Shown here: positions 27,037 through 36,486 of the stretch, piece by piece
Numbering within the stretch: position 1 is the stretch's first letter
Layout of the letters: the number at the start of each line of letters is the position of its first letter
Source of the DNA: an uncultured Alistipes sp.
GTDB taxonomy: Bacteria; Bacteroidota; Bacteroidia; Bacteroidales; Rikenellaceae
Length of the DNA: 64,000 nucleotides
Assembly (NCBI GenBank): GCA_910584485.1
Contig: CAJUAV010000001.1
Location: 372,001-436,000, forward strand
Reading direction: 5' to 3'
Position numbers and translations under genes: made by a program
The notes under the pieces: model-generated
What the model was told of the DNA's origin: nothing
Databases searched by the model: none
What the model saw: the letters and a program-made list of their open reading frames with translations, nothing else

Positions 27037-28587
27037 CTATTCGTACATCCCCGATTTGAGGCGCTCGACCTCCTCGCGCGTCAGGAAACGCCAGGCGCCG
27101 CGCTTGAGGTTCTTCTTCGTGAGACCCGCATAGTAGACGCGGTCGAGCTTCGTCACGGCATAGCCGAGGAACTCGAACATGCGGCGGACGATGCGGTTGC
27201 GGCCCGAGTGGATCTCGATGCCGATCTCCTGCTTGTTCTCCTTCAGGTAGGAGATCTCGTCGGCGAAGATCTCGCCGTCCTCCAGCGTGATGCCCTCCGT
27301 CAGGCGATCCATGTCGGCCCGCGTCAGGGGTTTGTCGAGCGACACCTGGTAGATCTTCTTCTTGCGGTACGAAGGGTGCGTCAGCGTCTTCGTCAGATCG
27401 CCGTCGTTCGTGAAGAGCAGCAGACCGACCGAGTTTTTGTCCAGACGCCCCACGGGGTAAATGCGTTCCGTGCAGGCCCCCTTCACCAGATCCATCACCA
27501 GCTTGTCGGCGTGGGGATCTTCGAGCGACGTAACGAAGCCCTTCGGCTTGTTCAGCACCAGGTAGACCTTCTTTTCGCCCTGCACGCGGCTGTCGTTGAA
27601 CTTCACCTCGTCCGTGGGCAGCACCTTCGTGCCGAGCTCCGAGACGATCACCCCGTTCACGGTCACCAGGCCCGCCGTGATGTAGTCGTCGGCCTCGCGG
27701 CGCGAGCAGAGGCCCGACTGCGCGAGAAAACGGTTCAGGCGCATCTCGCCCGTCTGCTCGGCGGCGAATTTCGGGTAGCTGCGCGGACGCTCGTCGTCGC
27801 GGCGGAAGGCCGCATGGCCGCCCCGCTTGCCGTCGAACGGACGGTCGCCGTACTTTTTGTCGCCGTATTTTTTCGCCCCGTAGGGTTTGTCGCCGGATGG
27901 TTTATCGCCGTAGGGCTTGTCGCCGTAGGACTTTTCACCGTAAGGCTTTTCACCGTAGGGTTTGTCGCCGAATTTCCGATCGCCGTGCGCACCGTATTTG
28001 CGGCCGCCGAAAGAGCGGTCGCCGTAGGATTTCTCGCCGTAGGGCTTGTCGCCGTAAGGACGACGGTCGCCGCGCTCGGGACGGTCGCTGTAAGCGGGAC
28101 GCTCCGCAGCGCCCTCCCCATCGTAGGGTTTGCGGTCGAAGGGTTTGGAACCGTAGGGTTTATGGCCGTAAGGCTTGCGATCGAACGATTTGTGCTCGAA
28201 GGGTTTGTGCCCGAAGGCGGGCTTGCCGTCGTGATCGCCGAACGAACGCTTCGGCCGATCGCCGTAGGCGGGACGCTCCGCACGATCGCCGTACGGACGC
28301 TGTTCGCCGTAGGGGCGACGCTCGTCGCGACGGGGACGGTCGCCATAGGGACGATGCTCGCGGCGGTCGCCGAAGAGCGGACGGTTGTCCTCCGAAAAAT
28401 GAGGGTTGTAGGAGGCCCGACGGGCCGGTTGTTCGCCGTGCTCCTCGCGGCGGCGGGGTCCCTCTTCGGAGTGTTCCGCGTGCGGACGACGCTCGACACG
28501 CTCGGGGGCGGCCGTCACGGTGCGCACTCGCTTGTCGCGTCCGAAACGCGACAAGGCCGAACTGGTGTCGTTGAATTTCTTTTCCAT
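27037..28587 (-). CDS. RluB-type 23S rRNA pseudouridine synthase with long low-complexity N terminus
   Basis: The C-terminal 230 residues are a standard RsuA/RluB-family pseudouridine synthase. The S4 RNA-binding domain (MRLNRFLAQSGLCSRREADDY) comes first, then the catalytic domain with the aspartate in PVGRLDKNSVG and the motif SGRNRIVRRMFEFLGY. It should isomerise a uridine of 23S rRNA. The first 280 or so residues are unusual: a hydrophilic tract of near-repeats such as KPYGDKPYGEKSYGD, rich in Arg, Lys, Gly, Tyr and Asp. Basic disordered extensions occur on RNA enzymes of Bacteroidetes and may hold RNA or promote condensation; that is inference. The ATG at 28587 lies 25 bases from a TACCTTTG box. 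Confidence 0.9.
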   Translation of the reverse strand: MEKKFNDTSSALSRFGRDKRVRTVTAAPERVERRPHAEHSEEGPRRREEHGEQPARRASYNPHFSEDNRPLFGDRREHRPYGDRPRRDERRPYGEQRPYGDRAERPAYGDRPKRSFGDHDGKPAFGHKPFEHKSFDRKPYGHKPYGSKPFDRKPYDGEGAAERPAYSDRPERGDRRPYGDKPYGEKSYGDRSFGGRKYGAHGDRKFGDKPYGEKPYGEKSYGDKPYGDKPSGDKPYGAKKYGDKKYGDRPFDGKRGGHAAFRRDDERPRSYPKFAAEQTGEMRLNRFLAQSGLCSRREADDYITAGLVTVNGVIVSELGTKVLPTDEVKFNDSRVQGEKKVYLVLNKPKGFVTSLEDPHADKLVMDLVKGACTERIYPVGRLDKNSVGLLLFTNDGDLTKTLTHPSYRKKKIYQVSLDKPLTRADMDRLTEGITLEDGEIFADEISYLKENKQEIGIEIHSGRNRIVRRMFEFLGYAVTKLDRVYYAGLTKKNLKRGAWRFLTREEVERLKSGMYE

Positions 28588-28611
28588 TGTGTTATTAAAA
28601 TGATACGGCGG

Positions 28612-28619
28612 CAAAGGTA
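28612..28619 (-). promoter_or_regulatory. -7 box for the rluB-type gene
   Basis: The minus-strand sequence is TACCTTTG, an exact TAnnTTTG match 25 bases before the ATG at 28587. Confidence 0.6.
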
Positions 28620-28756
28620 ATCGAATTTTGCGAATTGCCGCACGAAGCGTCGGCGTTTTTCGGTCGGGCGCTCCAAAAAGGTCTTTTTCGGCGGTTCGGC
28701 ACGCAAAAAGCGGAATCATCGGCCCGACCGCCCTTCCGAAAATGCGGCGCGTTTGC

Positions 28757-28764
28757 TACCTTTG
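28757..28764 (+). promoter_or_regulatory. -7 box for the MATE exporter gene
   Basis: TACCTTTG matches TAnnTTTG and lies 24 bases before the ATG at 28788. Confidence 0.6.
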
Positions 28765-28787
28765 TCCCCCGAACAACCCCGACCCGC

Positions 28788-30113
28788 ATGAAGATGAACC
28801 GCGAAATCCTCCGCCTGGCGGTGCCCAACATCGTCTCGAACGTCACGGTGCCCCTCATGGGCATCGTCTCGACGGCCATCGCAGGCCACCTCGGCACCGA
28901 TGCGGCGGCCTCGATCGGCGCGCTGGCGATCGGCGCCTCGATCTTCAACTTCATCTACTGGAATTGTTCGTTCGTACGCATGGGGACGAGCGGTCTGACG
29001 GCGCAAGCGTGCGGCGCGGGCGACGATGCCGAATGTACGCGGATGCTGATCCGCGCCCTCACGGTGGGCGCCGTGCTGGGAGCGGCGCTCCTGCTGCTGC
29101 AATATCCGCTCGGCGAGGCGGCCCTGTGGGCCATGAACGGCGACGAGCTCACGCGCGCCTATTTCTACGCCCGCATCTGGGCCGTCCCTGCGGGCATTCT
29201 CCTCTTCGCCTTCAACGGCTGGTTCACGGGGATGCAGAATGCCGTCATCCCGATGGCGACGGCCCTCACCGTCAACCTGATCCACATCGGCGCCTCGTTC
29301 GCCTTCGCCTTCGGCCTCGATCTGGGGATCGTCGGCATCGCCTACGCCTCGGTCGTCGCCCAGTATGCGGGCGTGGCGCTCGCCGCCCTGCTCCTCTTCG
29401 TCCGCTACCGGCACCGCCTGGTCCGCGTCGCACGACGCGAGGTGCTCGACAGCAGAGCGCTCGTCGACTTTTTCCGCATCAACCGCGACATCCTGCTGCG
29501 CACGCTCTGCATCGTCGCGGTCTACACCTTCTTCACGGGGGCCTCGGCCCGCATGGAGGAGACGAACCTACTGGCCGTCAATACGCTGCTCATGCAGCTC
29601 TTCACCCTCTTCTCCTACATGAACGACGGCTTCGCCTACGCCGCCGAGGCGCTCACGGGCCGCTTCATCGGCGCCCGCGACACGGAGCGGCTCCGCCGCT
29701 GCATCGGCCGCTGCCTCGTATGGAGCGCCGCGATCGCGCTGCTCTTCGTCGCGGGGTACCTCGCCGGATGGCGGGAGCTGCTCTCCCTCTTCGTCGATCG
29801 CTCGAACGCGGAGGCCGAGCAAATCCTCGCGCTGGCGGGCCGCTACGTCGCGTGGGTGGTCCTCATTCCCCTCTGCTGCGCCGTGCCCTTCGTGCTCGAC
29901 GGCATCATGATCGGCGCCACCGAAAGCCGCATCATGCGCAACTCGATGTTTCTGGCGACCGTCGCCTTCTTCCTGCTCTATTTCGGCGGGTATCCCCTCT
30001 TCGGCAACGACGCCCTGTGGGCCGCCTTCCTCGGCTACATGCTGCTGCGCGGCCTCTTCCAGTACGTCATGACCGATCGGCTGCGCAGTCTCTACGCCAA
30101 GAGCGGGCGATAA
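28788..30113 (+). CDS. MATE family efflux transporter (DinF-like)
   Basis: This 441-residue inner-membrane protein has twelve predicted transmembrane segments arranged as two six-helix bundles, as in MATE multidrug or toxic-compound exporters driven by proton or sodium gradients. The N terminus NREILRLAVPNIVSNVTVPLMG and the loop FVRMGTSGLTAQACGAGD are typical of the DinF-like branch. The ATG at 28788 follows a clear -7 box; the open frame extends further upstream into the leader. No regulator or partner is adjacent, so the substrate cannot be named. It converges with the C_GCAxxG_C_C gene and shares a bidirectional terminator with it. Confidence 0.9.
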   Translation: MKMNREILRLAVPNIVSNVTVPLMGIVSTAIAGHLGTDAAASIGALAIGASIFNFIYWNCSFVRMGTSGLTAQACGAGDDAECTRMLIRALTVGAVLGAALLLLQYPLGEAALWAMNGDELTRAYFYARIWAVPAGILLFAFNGWFTGMQNAVIPMATALTVNLIHIGASFAFAFGLDLGIVGIAYASVVAQYAGVALAALLLFVRYRHRLVRVARREVLDSRALVDFFRINRDILLRTLCIVAVYTFFTGASARMEETNLLAVNTLLMQLFTLFSYMNDGFAYAAEALTGRFIGARDTERLRRCIGRCLVWSAAIALLFVAGYLAGWRELLSLFVDRSNAEAEQILALAGRYVAWVVLIPLCCAVPFVLDGIMIGATESRIMRNSMFLATVAFFLLYFGGYPLFGNDALWAAFLGYMLLRGLFQYVMTDRLRSLYAKSGR

Positions 30114-30167
30114 GCCCCCCTTTCCGCAATCACCCGCTTCGGGCGGCGAACGGTGCCGCGTGCGCAG

Positions 30168-30202
30168 AAAAAAAGCCTCCCGCACCTTCGGCGGGAGGCT
30201 TT
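30168..30202. terminator. Bidirectional terminator between the MATE and C_GCAxxG_C_C genes
   Basis: AAAGCCTCCCGC (30172-30183) and GCGGGAGGCTTT (30191-30202) form a perfect 12-bp stem, with an A-run on the left giving a U-tract for the minus-strand gene. Confidence 0.8.
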
Positions 30203-30223
30203 CGACCGGTTGCGCGGCACAGC

Positions 30224-30616
30224 CTATCGCTGCGCCAGCGCCTCCTCCAAAAACTCGGCGGCGTCGGCCACGCAGTCGTTGCAGGGGCGCAGCACCACCC
30301 CGCTGCCGATGCCTTTCAGCTCCTTGCAGATCGTCGAGCCGTTCCGCTCGCGAAAACGCATCATCACCCCCTTCATCAGAGGCATCGCCTGCGCGCGATC
30401 CTTGCAGACGAGCCCCGCAACCAGCGCAGCACCCGTCAGGGCGCCGCACGTACCCTCCATGCAGCCCAAACCGAGGCCGTAGGCGCTCGCCGCCTGCCGC
30501 ATCGTCTCTTCGTCCAGCCCCGCCAGATCGCAATAGGTGCAGGCGACCGCCTGGGCGCAATTGTAGGCTCCGCTGCGCTTGCGTGCGACAGCCGCTTCTT
30601 TTCTCGATTCCATCAT
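30224..30616 (-). CDS. C_GCAxxG_C_C family protein
   Basis: This 130-residue protein shows the cysteine pattern of the C_GCAxxG_C_C family: NCAQAV near residue 19, GLGCMEGTCGALTGA near 49-63 and CNDCV near 112-116. The family is believed to be redox-active or metal-binding, often near electron-transfer proteins, but no reaction is established. There is no signal peptide. An upstream second ATG at 30613 is possible. It lies downstream of the pectin operon on the same strand, 79 bases after GH43, and could be read through from it. A GC-rich inverted repeat near 30644-30684 lies between the two. Confidence 0.85.
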   Translation of the reverse strand: MMESRKEAAVARKRSGAYNCAQAVACTYCDLAGLDEETMRQAASAYGLGLGCMEGTCGALTGAALVAGLVCKDRAQAMPLMKGVMMRFRERNGSTICKELKGIGSGVVLRPCNDCVADAAEFLEEALAQR

Positions 30617-30695
30617 TCGTTTCGTTTTTGCTGCCGTGCAAGGCGGACGGGCGAAGCACCCGGGGGCGCTCCGCCCGCCGTCCGTCGCACGATCG

Positions 30696-32342
30696 TTATT
30701 TTTTCGATACGCGGAACCAGTCGACGTCGGCCCAGCCGCCGTCGTTCTTCAGGATCAAGGCATCGGTGTAATAGCCGATCTTGGCACCGATCCAATGGCC
30801 CGCCTGCGCCTCGAAGGGTTCGCCGAACTCCTTGAAGCGCTTGCCGTCCGTGCTGTACGAGAAGCGGCAGAACATGCGCGGCTGCTCGCCGTCGTTCCAC
30901 TCCTGCGCGATGCGGACGCGCAGCCAGACGTCGACAGGCTTGCCGTCGGCGGCATAGTCGGCCGTCGCCACGGCACGCTCGGCCGTACCCTTGCGCATCG
31001 CCGCGGGACAAACGCCCTGCTCGACGAGGATCTTCCCGTCGGCATAGCGCAGCCCGAGGGTCGCATAGTCGTGTCCCATGACGATCAGACCTGCCCGATC
31101 GCCCTCGTACGAGGGGCAGAAACGCAGCTTGGTCGTCGCTGTGTAGTCGGGGGCGTTCACCTTCTGCAACAGCAGGTTGCCGTTGTCCGAGAGATTGCGC
31201 CACGCCTCGTCGTGCGCACGGCACCAGAGGCGGATCGTCCCCTCCGACGGGTTGGTGAACATCCAGCGGCGCTCGGGGTTGGCGTGCCACTGCCACTGGA
31301 GTCCCAGCGTGCGTGAGGCGAACTCGTCGCTGTCGGCGGGGGTCTTCACGGGCGAGGGGACGCGCGAGGCGGGTTTGCGATGGGTCAGCACGGGCTCGCC
31401 GATGCCGTCGCCGTCGATGTCGACGCCCATCGTGCACCAGTCGTCCTCGGTCCACCGCATCGGCTGCAGGTGGCAGACGCGGCCGTAGGCGTACATGTCG
31501 ACGAAATGGAGGAACCAGCAGTCGCCCGCCACGTCCTCGACCCAGCCGCCCTGGTGCGGCCCGGGGATCTTGGTCGGTCCCTGCTGCAGCACGGTGCGGA
31601 TCTCATAGGGTCCGTAGGGCGAACGCGAGCGCAGCACCACCTGCCACCCCGTCTTGACGCCGCCCGCGGGGGCGAAGACGTAGTACCAGCCGTTGCGCTT
31701 GTAGAATTTCGGTCCCTCGACGGTCGGGTGTTCGCCGTGGCCGTCGAAGATCATCACCTCGGGACCGATCAGCCGCTCGCCGTCAGGCGACATCTCGGTC
31801 ACCGTCAGCACGCTTTTCAGCCCCGCGCGCGAGCCCGCCCAGCCGTGGACGAGGTAGGCGCGGCCGTCGTCGTCCCACAGCGGCGAGGTGTCGATGATCC
31901 CCTTGGCGGCCTGCACGAGGAGCGGCTCGCTCCACGTCCCGCGCGGATCCTGCGTCTTGGACATCAGCACGCCGCGGTCGGGGTCGCCCCAATAAATGTA
32001 GTACCACCCGTCGTGGAAACGGATCGAGGGGGCCCACACGCCGTCACCGTGGCGCGGACGGTCGAAATAGTCGTAGGGCGGTTGGTCGGTGAAGACGTAG
32101 TTCACGATCTCCCAGTTCACCAGATCGGTCGAGTGGAGGATCGGCAGCCCCGGCACGCAGTTGAACGACGAGGCGGTCATCCAGTAGTCGTCGCCCGTGC
32201 GGATCACGTCGGGATCGGAATAGTCGGCGTAGAGCACGGGGTTCTTGTAGCTCCCGTTCCCCAGGTCGGGAGTCCAGACCGTCTGCGCGGCGGCAGCGGC
32301 CGTCAGCAGCACGAGGCTGCAAAACATCGTAAGTCGTTTCAT
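30696..32342 (-). CDS. Glycoside hydrolase family 43 protein
   Basis: This 548-residue protein has a cleavable signal peptide (MKRLTMFCSLVLLTAAAAAQ). The five-bladed propeller carries the GH43 residues: the general base in YADYSDPDVIR (about D43), the pKa modulator in IDTSPLWDDDG and the acid in TVEGPKFYKRNGWYY. A C-terminal beta-sandwich of about 200 residues (from around DSDEFASRTLGLQWQW) is like that of GH43 beta-xylosidases and arabinofuranosidases. It probably removes arabinose, xylose or galactose from pectin side chains in the periplasm. It is the last gene of the galacturonate operon, 12 bases after the CE8 gene. Substrate is inferred from context; GH43 subfamilies are diverse. Confidence 0.9.
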   Translation of the reverse strand: MKRLTMFCSLVLLTAAAAAQTVWTPDLGNGSYKNPVLYADYSDPDVIRTGDDYWMTASSFNCVPGLPILHSTDLVNWEIVNYVFTDQPPYDYFDRPRHGDGVWAPSIRFHDGWYYIYWGDPDRGVLMSKTQDPRGTWSEPLLVQAAKGIIDTSPLWDDDGRAYLVHGWAGSRAGLKSVLTVTEMSPDGERLIGPEVMIFDGHGEHPTVEGPKFYKRNGWYYVFAPAGGVKTGWQVVLRSRSPYGPYEIRTVLQQGPTKIPGPHQGGWVEDVAGDCWFLHFVDMYAYGRVCHLQPMRWTEDDWCTMGVDIDGDGIGEPVLTHRKPASRVPSPVKTPADSDEFASRTLGLQWQWHANPERRWMFTNPSEGTIRLWCRAHDEAWRNLSDNGNLLLQKVNAPDYTATTKLRFCPSYEGDRAGLIVMGHDYATLGLRYADGKILVEQGVCPAAMRKGTAERAVATADYAADGKPVDVWLRVRIAQEWNDGEQPRMFCRFSYSTDGKRFKEFGEPFEAQAGHWIGAKIGYYTDALILKNDGGWADVDWFRVSKK

Positions 32343-32354
32343 GGTCGTTGCGGT

Positions 32355-33350
32355 TTACTCTTCGGCCGCGGCGGCGGGGAAGGTGCCGTCCCACGCGTCG
32401 TGGAACTGCTCCGAACCCGTCTTCAGGGCGTAGATCTTTTCGAGCGTGTAGTCGGCGGCCTCCTCGTCGGTCAGCTCATGCGACCAGGCGACGCGCTGCG
32501 AGCGGTCGGCACCCGGACCCGTGCAGCGCCACTCGGCGTAGTAGGCGGTCTTCTCGCGCTCCTTCGAGCCCCAGTTGTGCCACCCCTCGGGACGGATCTC
32601 GGCGGGCAGTTCGCACTCCAGCCAGACGGTGCAGGCGGTCGATTTCCACGGGCGGCCCAGGTAGAGCTTGTCGACCCCTTCGGCGGCCGTCACGCGGCAC
32701 TTGCGGAAGACGAAGCCGTACTTGTTGCGCTCGGTGGTCGAGGCGGCCGTGATATAGCTGTTGCCCTTGCAGTGGATGTCGCAGTTGTCGAAGACCGTGA
32801 TCGAGGGACCGAAGATGAAGTCGGTCGTACCCTCGATGTAGGAGTCCTTGACGTAGATGCGCGCCACGTAGTTCTTCGGGAAGAAGGTGTCCTGGTTGCC
32901 CAGAAGGCGGCAGCGCTCGATGCGGATGCGGTCACCGCGCGTCTCGAGCGCCACGGCCTGTCCGACGCGGCCCGCATCGTTCGAAATCGTGAGGTTCTCG
33001 AGCCAGACCTCGTCGGCCTGCACCGACATGGTCCAGCAGTCGTAGGTCGTCATCTTGTAGCCGTCGACCACCTTGCCCGAGTGGTCGTCCCAGACAATCG
33101 TCACGTCGCCCTCGCCCACCAGGCGCAGCTTGTCCTTGTAGACGTCGACGGTCACCTTCTCGCGGTAGGTGCCCGGTTTGATCGTCACCGTACGCCACAC
33201 GGGCGACTTCGACGGCAGCGCGTCGAGGCAGGCCTGGACGGTCGTAAAGTCGCCTTGGCCGTTGCAGTCGACGACGTATTCAGTTTTGGGGGCCTGCGGT
33301 CCGCACGCAGCGAGCAGCAGGGCACCCAGCGAAATCAACAAGTTTTTCAT
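32355..33350 (-). CDS. Pectin methylesterase (CE8), lipoprotein
   Basis: Pectinesterase removes methyl groups from homogalacturonan, exposing it to polygalacturonase. The 331-residue protein has a lipoprotein signal (LLLAAC, C16) and a parallel beta-helix with the CE8 catalytic segments: GNQDTFF, GTTDFIFG and YLGRPWKS, containing the two aspartates and the arginine of the active site. The start at 33350 follows the uxaA stop by 14 bases. The coding frame is open further upstream, antiphase to uxaA, which is an artefact. A second CE8 domain is found in the fusion protein at 49815. Its place in the operon for galacturonate breakdown supports the role. Confidence 0.93.
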   Translation of the reverse strand: MKNLLISLGALLLAACGPQAPKTEYVVDCNGQGDFTTVQACLDALPSKSPVWRTVTIKPGTYREKVTVDVYKDKLRLVGEGDVTIVWDDHSGKVVDGYKMTTYDCWTMSVQADEVWLENLTISNDAGRVGQAVALETRGDRIRIERCRLLGNQDTFFPKNYVARIYVKDSYIEGTTDFIFGPSITVFDNCDIHCKGNSYITAASTTERNKYGFVFRKCRVTAAEGVDKLYLGRPWKSTACTVWLECELPAEIRPEGWHNWGSKEREKTAYYAEWRCTGPGADRSQRVAWSHELTDEEAADYTLEKIYALKTGSEQFHDAWDGTFPAAAAEE

Positions 33351-33364
33351 CCTTTTTCCTGCAT

Positions 33365-34858
33365 TTAAAGCGTGACACCCGTCTTGAAGATGGCGATCTC
33401 CTTGAAGCCCGTCTTTTCGTGCTTGAGGGGCTCGCCGTCGACCGTCGCCAGAATCTTGTCGATCAGGCGCTCCAGGACGGCCTGCGGCTCCTCGTCCTCG
33501 ACCATCGTACCCGCGTTGAAATCGATCCAGTTCCGCTTGAACTGCGAGAGCTGCGTATTGGTCGAAATCTTCATCGTCGGCACGAAGGCGCCGAACGGCG
33601 TGCCGCGGCCCGTCGTGAAGAGGACGATCTGGCAGCCCGAGAGGGCGAGCGACGAGGCGGCCACCAGGTCGTTGCCCGGGGCCTGCAACAGGTTCAGCCC
33701 CTGCTTGACGATCGGCTGGCAGTACGTGAGGACGTCGACCACCTGCTGGGCGCCGCCCTTCTGCACACAGCCGAGCGATTTCTCCTCCAGGGTCGTGATG
33801 CCGCCCTTCTTGTTGCCGGGCGAGGGATTCTCGTAGATCGGCTGGTCGTACTTGCGGAAATAGCCCTTGAAATCGTTGATGAGGCAGACCGTGCTGTCGA
33901 AGACGGCGCGGTCCGCGGCGCGGTTCATGAGGATCGTCTCGGCGCCGAACATCTCGGGGACCTCCGTGAGGACCGTCGTGCCCCCCTGTGCGATGAGCCA
34001 GTCCGAGAAGAGGCCCACGAGCGGGTTGGCCGTGATGCCCGAGAAGCCGTCCGAGCCGCCGCATTTCAGACCGACGCGCAGATAGCTCAACGGCAGCGGC
34101 TGACGCTTGTCGGCACGGGTCTTCTCGACGAGCTCCTTGCAGATGCGTACGCCCTCCTCGATCTCGTCCTCGACCTCCTGCGCGATGAGGAACTTCACGC
34201 GTTCGTCGTCCCACTCGCCGATCACCTCCTTGAACGAGGCGATCTGGTTGTTCTCGCAGCCCAGACCCAGCACCAGCACGGCACCCGCATTGGGATGCTT
34301 CACCAGCGCGGCCAGCGCATGCTGCGTGTTGGCGTGGTCCTCGCCCAGCTGCGAGCAGCCGTAGTTGTGCGTATAGACGCGCACGTCGTCCAGGTGCGAG
34401 CAGTCGCACTCGCGCTTCACGCGCTCAGCGATGGCCTGCGCCTGTCCGTTCACGCAGCCCACCGAGGGGACGATCCACAGCTCGTTGCGGATGCCCATCG
34501 TGTCGTTTTTGCGCAGGTAACCCATCACGCGCAGCTCGTCGCGCTTCGCGTAGTCGATCTTGTAGGTCTGCGGCGCATAGGTGTACTCGAGGTCGTCGCG
34601 CAGGTTGGTCTTCAGGTTGTGCGAGTGGATCCAGGCACCCTGCTTCACGGGAGCGGTCGTGTGACCGATCGGATAGCCGTACTTGACGACGTTCTCCCCC
34701 TCGGCCAGATCGTAGAGCGCCACCTTGTGGCCGCGCACGATATCTTCGAGCAGCGTGATCGGACGTCCGTCGATGTCGAGCGTTTCGCCCTTCTTCAGAT
34801 CGTCGGCGATGGCTACCGCCACGTTGTCCGCCGCATTGATTTTCAGCAATCGTTTCAT
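33365..34858 (-). CDS. uxaA: Altronate dehydratase UxaA
   Basis: UxaA dehydrates D-altronate to 2-keto-3-deoxygluconate in the isomerase pathway of galacturonate. The 497-residue protein has the N-terminal SAF domain (LLKINAADNVAVAIADDLKKG) and the large UxaA catalytic domain with GYLRKNDTMGIRNELWIVPSVGCVN, YGCSQLG and GLKCGGSDGFSGITANPLVG. The cysteines in these motifs are the likely iron ligands. The start is the ATG at 34858. It lies 79 bases after uxaB and 14 bases before CE8, within the operon. Confidence 0.95.
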   Translation of the reverse strand: MKRLLKINAADNVAVAIADDLKKGETLDIDGRPITLLEDIVRGHKVALYDLAEGENVVKYGYPIGHTTAPVKQGAWIHSHNLKTNLRDDLEYTYAPQTYKIDYAKRDELRVMGYLRKNDTMGIRNELWIVPSVGCVNGQAQAIAERVKRECDCSHLDDVRVYTHNYGCSQLGEDHANTQHALAALVKHPNAGAVLVLGLGCENNQIASFKEVIGEWDDERVKFLIAQEVEDEIEEGVRICKELVEKTRADKRQPLPLSYLRVGLKCGGSDGFSGITANPLVGLFSDWLIAQGGTTVLTEVPEMFGAETILMNRAADRAVFDSTVCLINDFKGYFRKYDQPIYENPSPGNKKGGITTLEEKSLGCVQKGGAQQVVDVLTYCQPIVKQGLNLLQAPGNDLVAASSLALSGCQIVLFTTGRGTPFGAFVPTMKISTNTQLSQFKRNWIDFNAGTMVEDEEPQAVLERLIDKILATVDGEPLKHEKTGFKEIAIFKTGVTL

Positions 34859-34937
34859 GTTCTTCGGTGTGTAAAAAGCGATTCGGGCGGGCGGCACTCA
34901 CGGTCGCTCCGCCCGAATCGGTGATTGGTTGTCAGGC

Positions 34938-36392
34938 TTATGCCAGGAATTTCTTCAGCGCGGCGGCCATGCCCAGCGACTCGATGTCGGCCAGGTATTT
35001 CGCCACGGTCGGCACGAAGGCGGGAACCTCCGAGAAATCGACCGTGAAGATACCGCTCTCCTTGACGATCTTCCGAACGGTGCCCTCGAGGTCGACCTCG
35101 TTCCAGTTGTCGCGGATGTAGGCGACGAACTCGGCCGTATCGTCGGGCTCGAAGCCGCTCTTCGGACCGTAGTAGGCCATCAGGGCGGCGAAGGTGAAGC
35201 ACTCGTGCTCGGCCACCTTGCCCGCCTTGAACCAGTTGTCCTTGACGGTCGGATAGTTGCGGGCCTCCCACTTCGAGAGCGAGTTGAGCGAGATCGACTT
35301 CAGCATGTGCTTGATGTAGGGGTTGTAGAAGCGCTCCAGGATGCCTGCGGCGAACTCCTTGAGCTCGGCCTGGTCCTCGTCGATCATCGGGATCACCTCC
35401 TCGGCGACCATGTCGTTGACGAACTTCTCGATCTCGGGCGTGTTGAAGGCATCCATCACCGTCTCGCAGCCCATCAGCAGACCCATCGTCACCATACCGG
35501 TGTGCGAACCGTTCAGGATGCGCACCTTCTTGTCGCGGAACTGCTTGATCGAAGGCATGAAGATCACGTGCAGACCCGCCTTGTCGAGCGGCAGCTCCTT
35601 CATCACCTCCTTATAGCCCGGACCGCCGATGGCCCACAGGTGGTACAGCTCGGCCTTCACGACCAGGTTGTCGTCGAAGCCGACCTCCTCCTTGATTTCG
35701 TTGATCGTATCGCGCGGGAAGCCCGGGACGATGCGGTCGACGAGCGTGTCGCAGAAATGGCAGTTCTGCTCGACCCAGTCGATGAAATCCTGCCCCAGCT
35801 TGTTGTACTCGGCGTGCTTGATGACGTACTCGTGCAGCGTCGAGCCGTTGTTCTCGATCAGCTCGCAGCAGATGATGCACAGACCCTTCGTCGGATCGCC
35901 GTTGAAATGCTTGAAACGCTTGTAGAGCAGCGCCGTCATCTTGGCGGGGTACGACTTGGGCGGGCAGGCCGTCAGGTCATCGCCCTCCTCGTAGCGGATA
36001 CCCGCCTCGGTCGTGTTCGAGATCGTGATCTTGAGCTCGGGCGAGAGGAAATACTGCTCGTACTTGGCATACTCCGTATAGGGATTGAAGGCATCCATGA
36101 CGCTCTTGACGAGGCGCACGTCCTTCTTGGGCTGCTTGTTCTCGATGCCCTCGAGGTAGACGTGGTACATGTCGTCCTGCTCGTTGAGCAGCTCGATCAT
36201 GCGGAGCACCTTGTGCTCGGGATCGAGGATCGGCTGGCAGATGGCCACGCCGGCATTCATGACACCCTTTTCGTTGGCGATGTCGATCTGCCAGTCCACA
36301 AAGGCACGCAGGAAGTTACCCTCGCCGAACTGGAGGATCTTCACGGGACGCTCGACCTTCGCAACGGTCGATTTGTTCAGTTTCTGAATCAT
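34938..36392 (-). CDS. uxaB: Tagaturonate reductase (altronate oxidoreductase) UxaB
   Basis: UxaB reduces D-tagaturonate to D-altronate with NADH. The 484-residue protein begins with a Rossmann-type segment ILQFGEGNFLRAFVDWQID and has the mannitol-dehydrogenase-family motifs CELIENNGSTLHEYVIKHA and the lysine-containing segment FIMPSIKQFRDKKVRILNG. The length fits UxaB. It is preceded by exuT (94-base gap) and followed by uxaA, the next enzyme of the pathway. Confidence 0.95.
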   Translation of the reverse strand: MIQKLNKSTVAKVERPVKILQFGEGNFLRAFVDWQIDIANEKGVMNAGVAICQPILDPEHKVLRMIELLNEQDDMYHVYLEGIENKQPKKDVRLVKSVMDAFNPYTEYAKYEQYFLSPELKITISNTTEAGIRYEEGDDLTACPPKSYPAKMTALLYKRFKHFNGDPTKGLCIICCELIENNGSTLHEYVIKHAEYNKLGQDFIDWVEQNCHFCDTLVDRIVPGFPRDTINEIKEEVGFDDNLVVKAELYHLWAIGGPGYKEVMKELPLDKAGLHVIFMPSIKQFRDKKVRILNGSHTGMVTMGLLMGCETVMDAFNTPEIEKFVNDMVAEEVIPMIDEDQAELKEFAAGILERFYNPYIKHMLKSISLNSLSKWEARNYPTVKDNWFKAGKVAEHECFTFAALMAYYGPKSGFEPDDTAEFVAYIRDNWNEVDLEGTVRKIVKESGIFTVDFSEVPAFVPTVAKYLADIESLGMAAALKKFLA

Positions 36393-36486
36393 GGGATGAA
36401 TAAGTTTTGGCCTCGGTCCGCGGGCCCCGCTGCGGGATGCGGGCGGCGCGCACGCGGCCGCTGCCGTTTGGTTGAATGTTGTCGGA

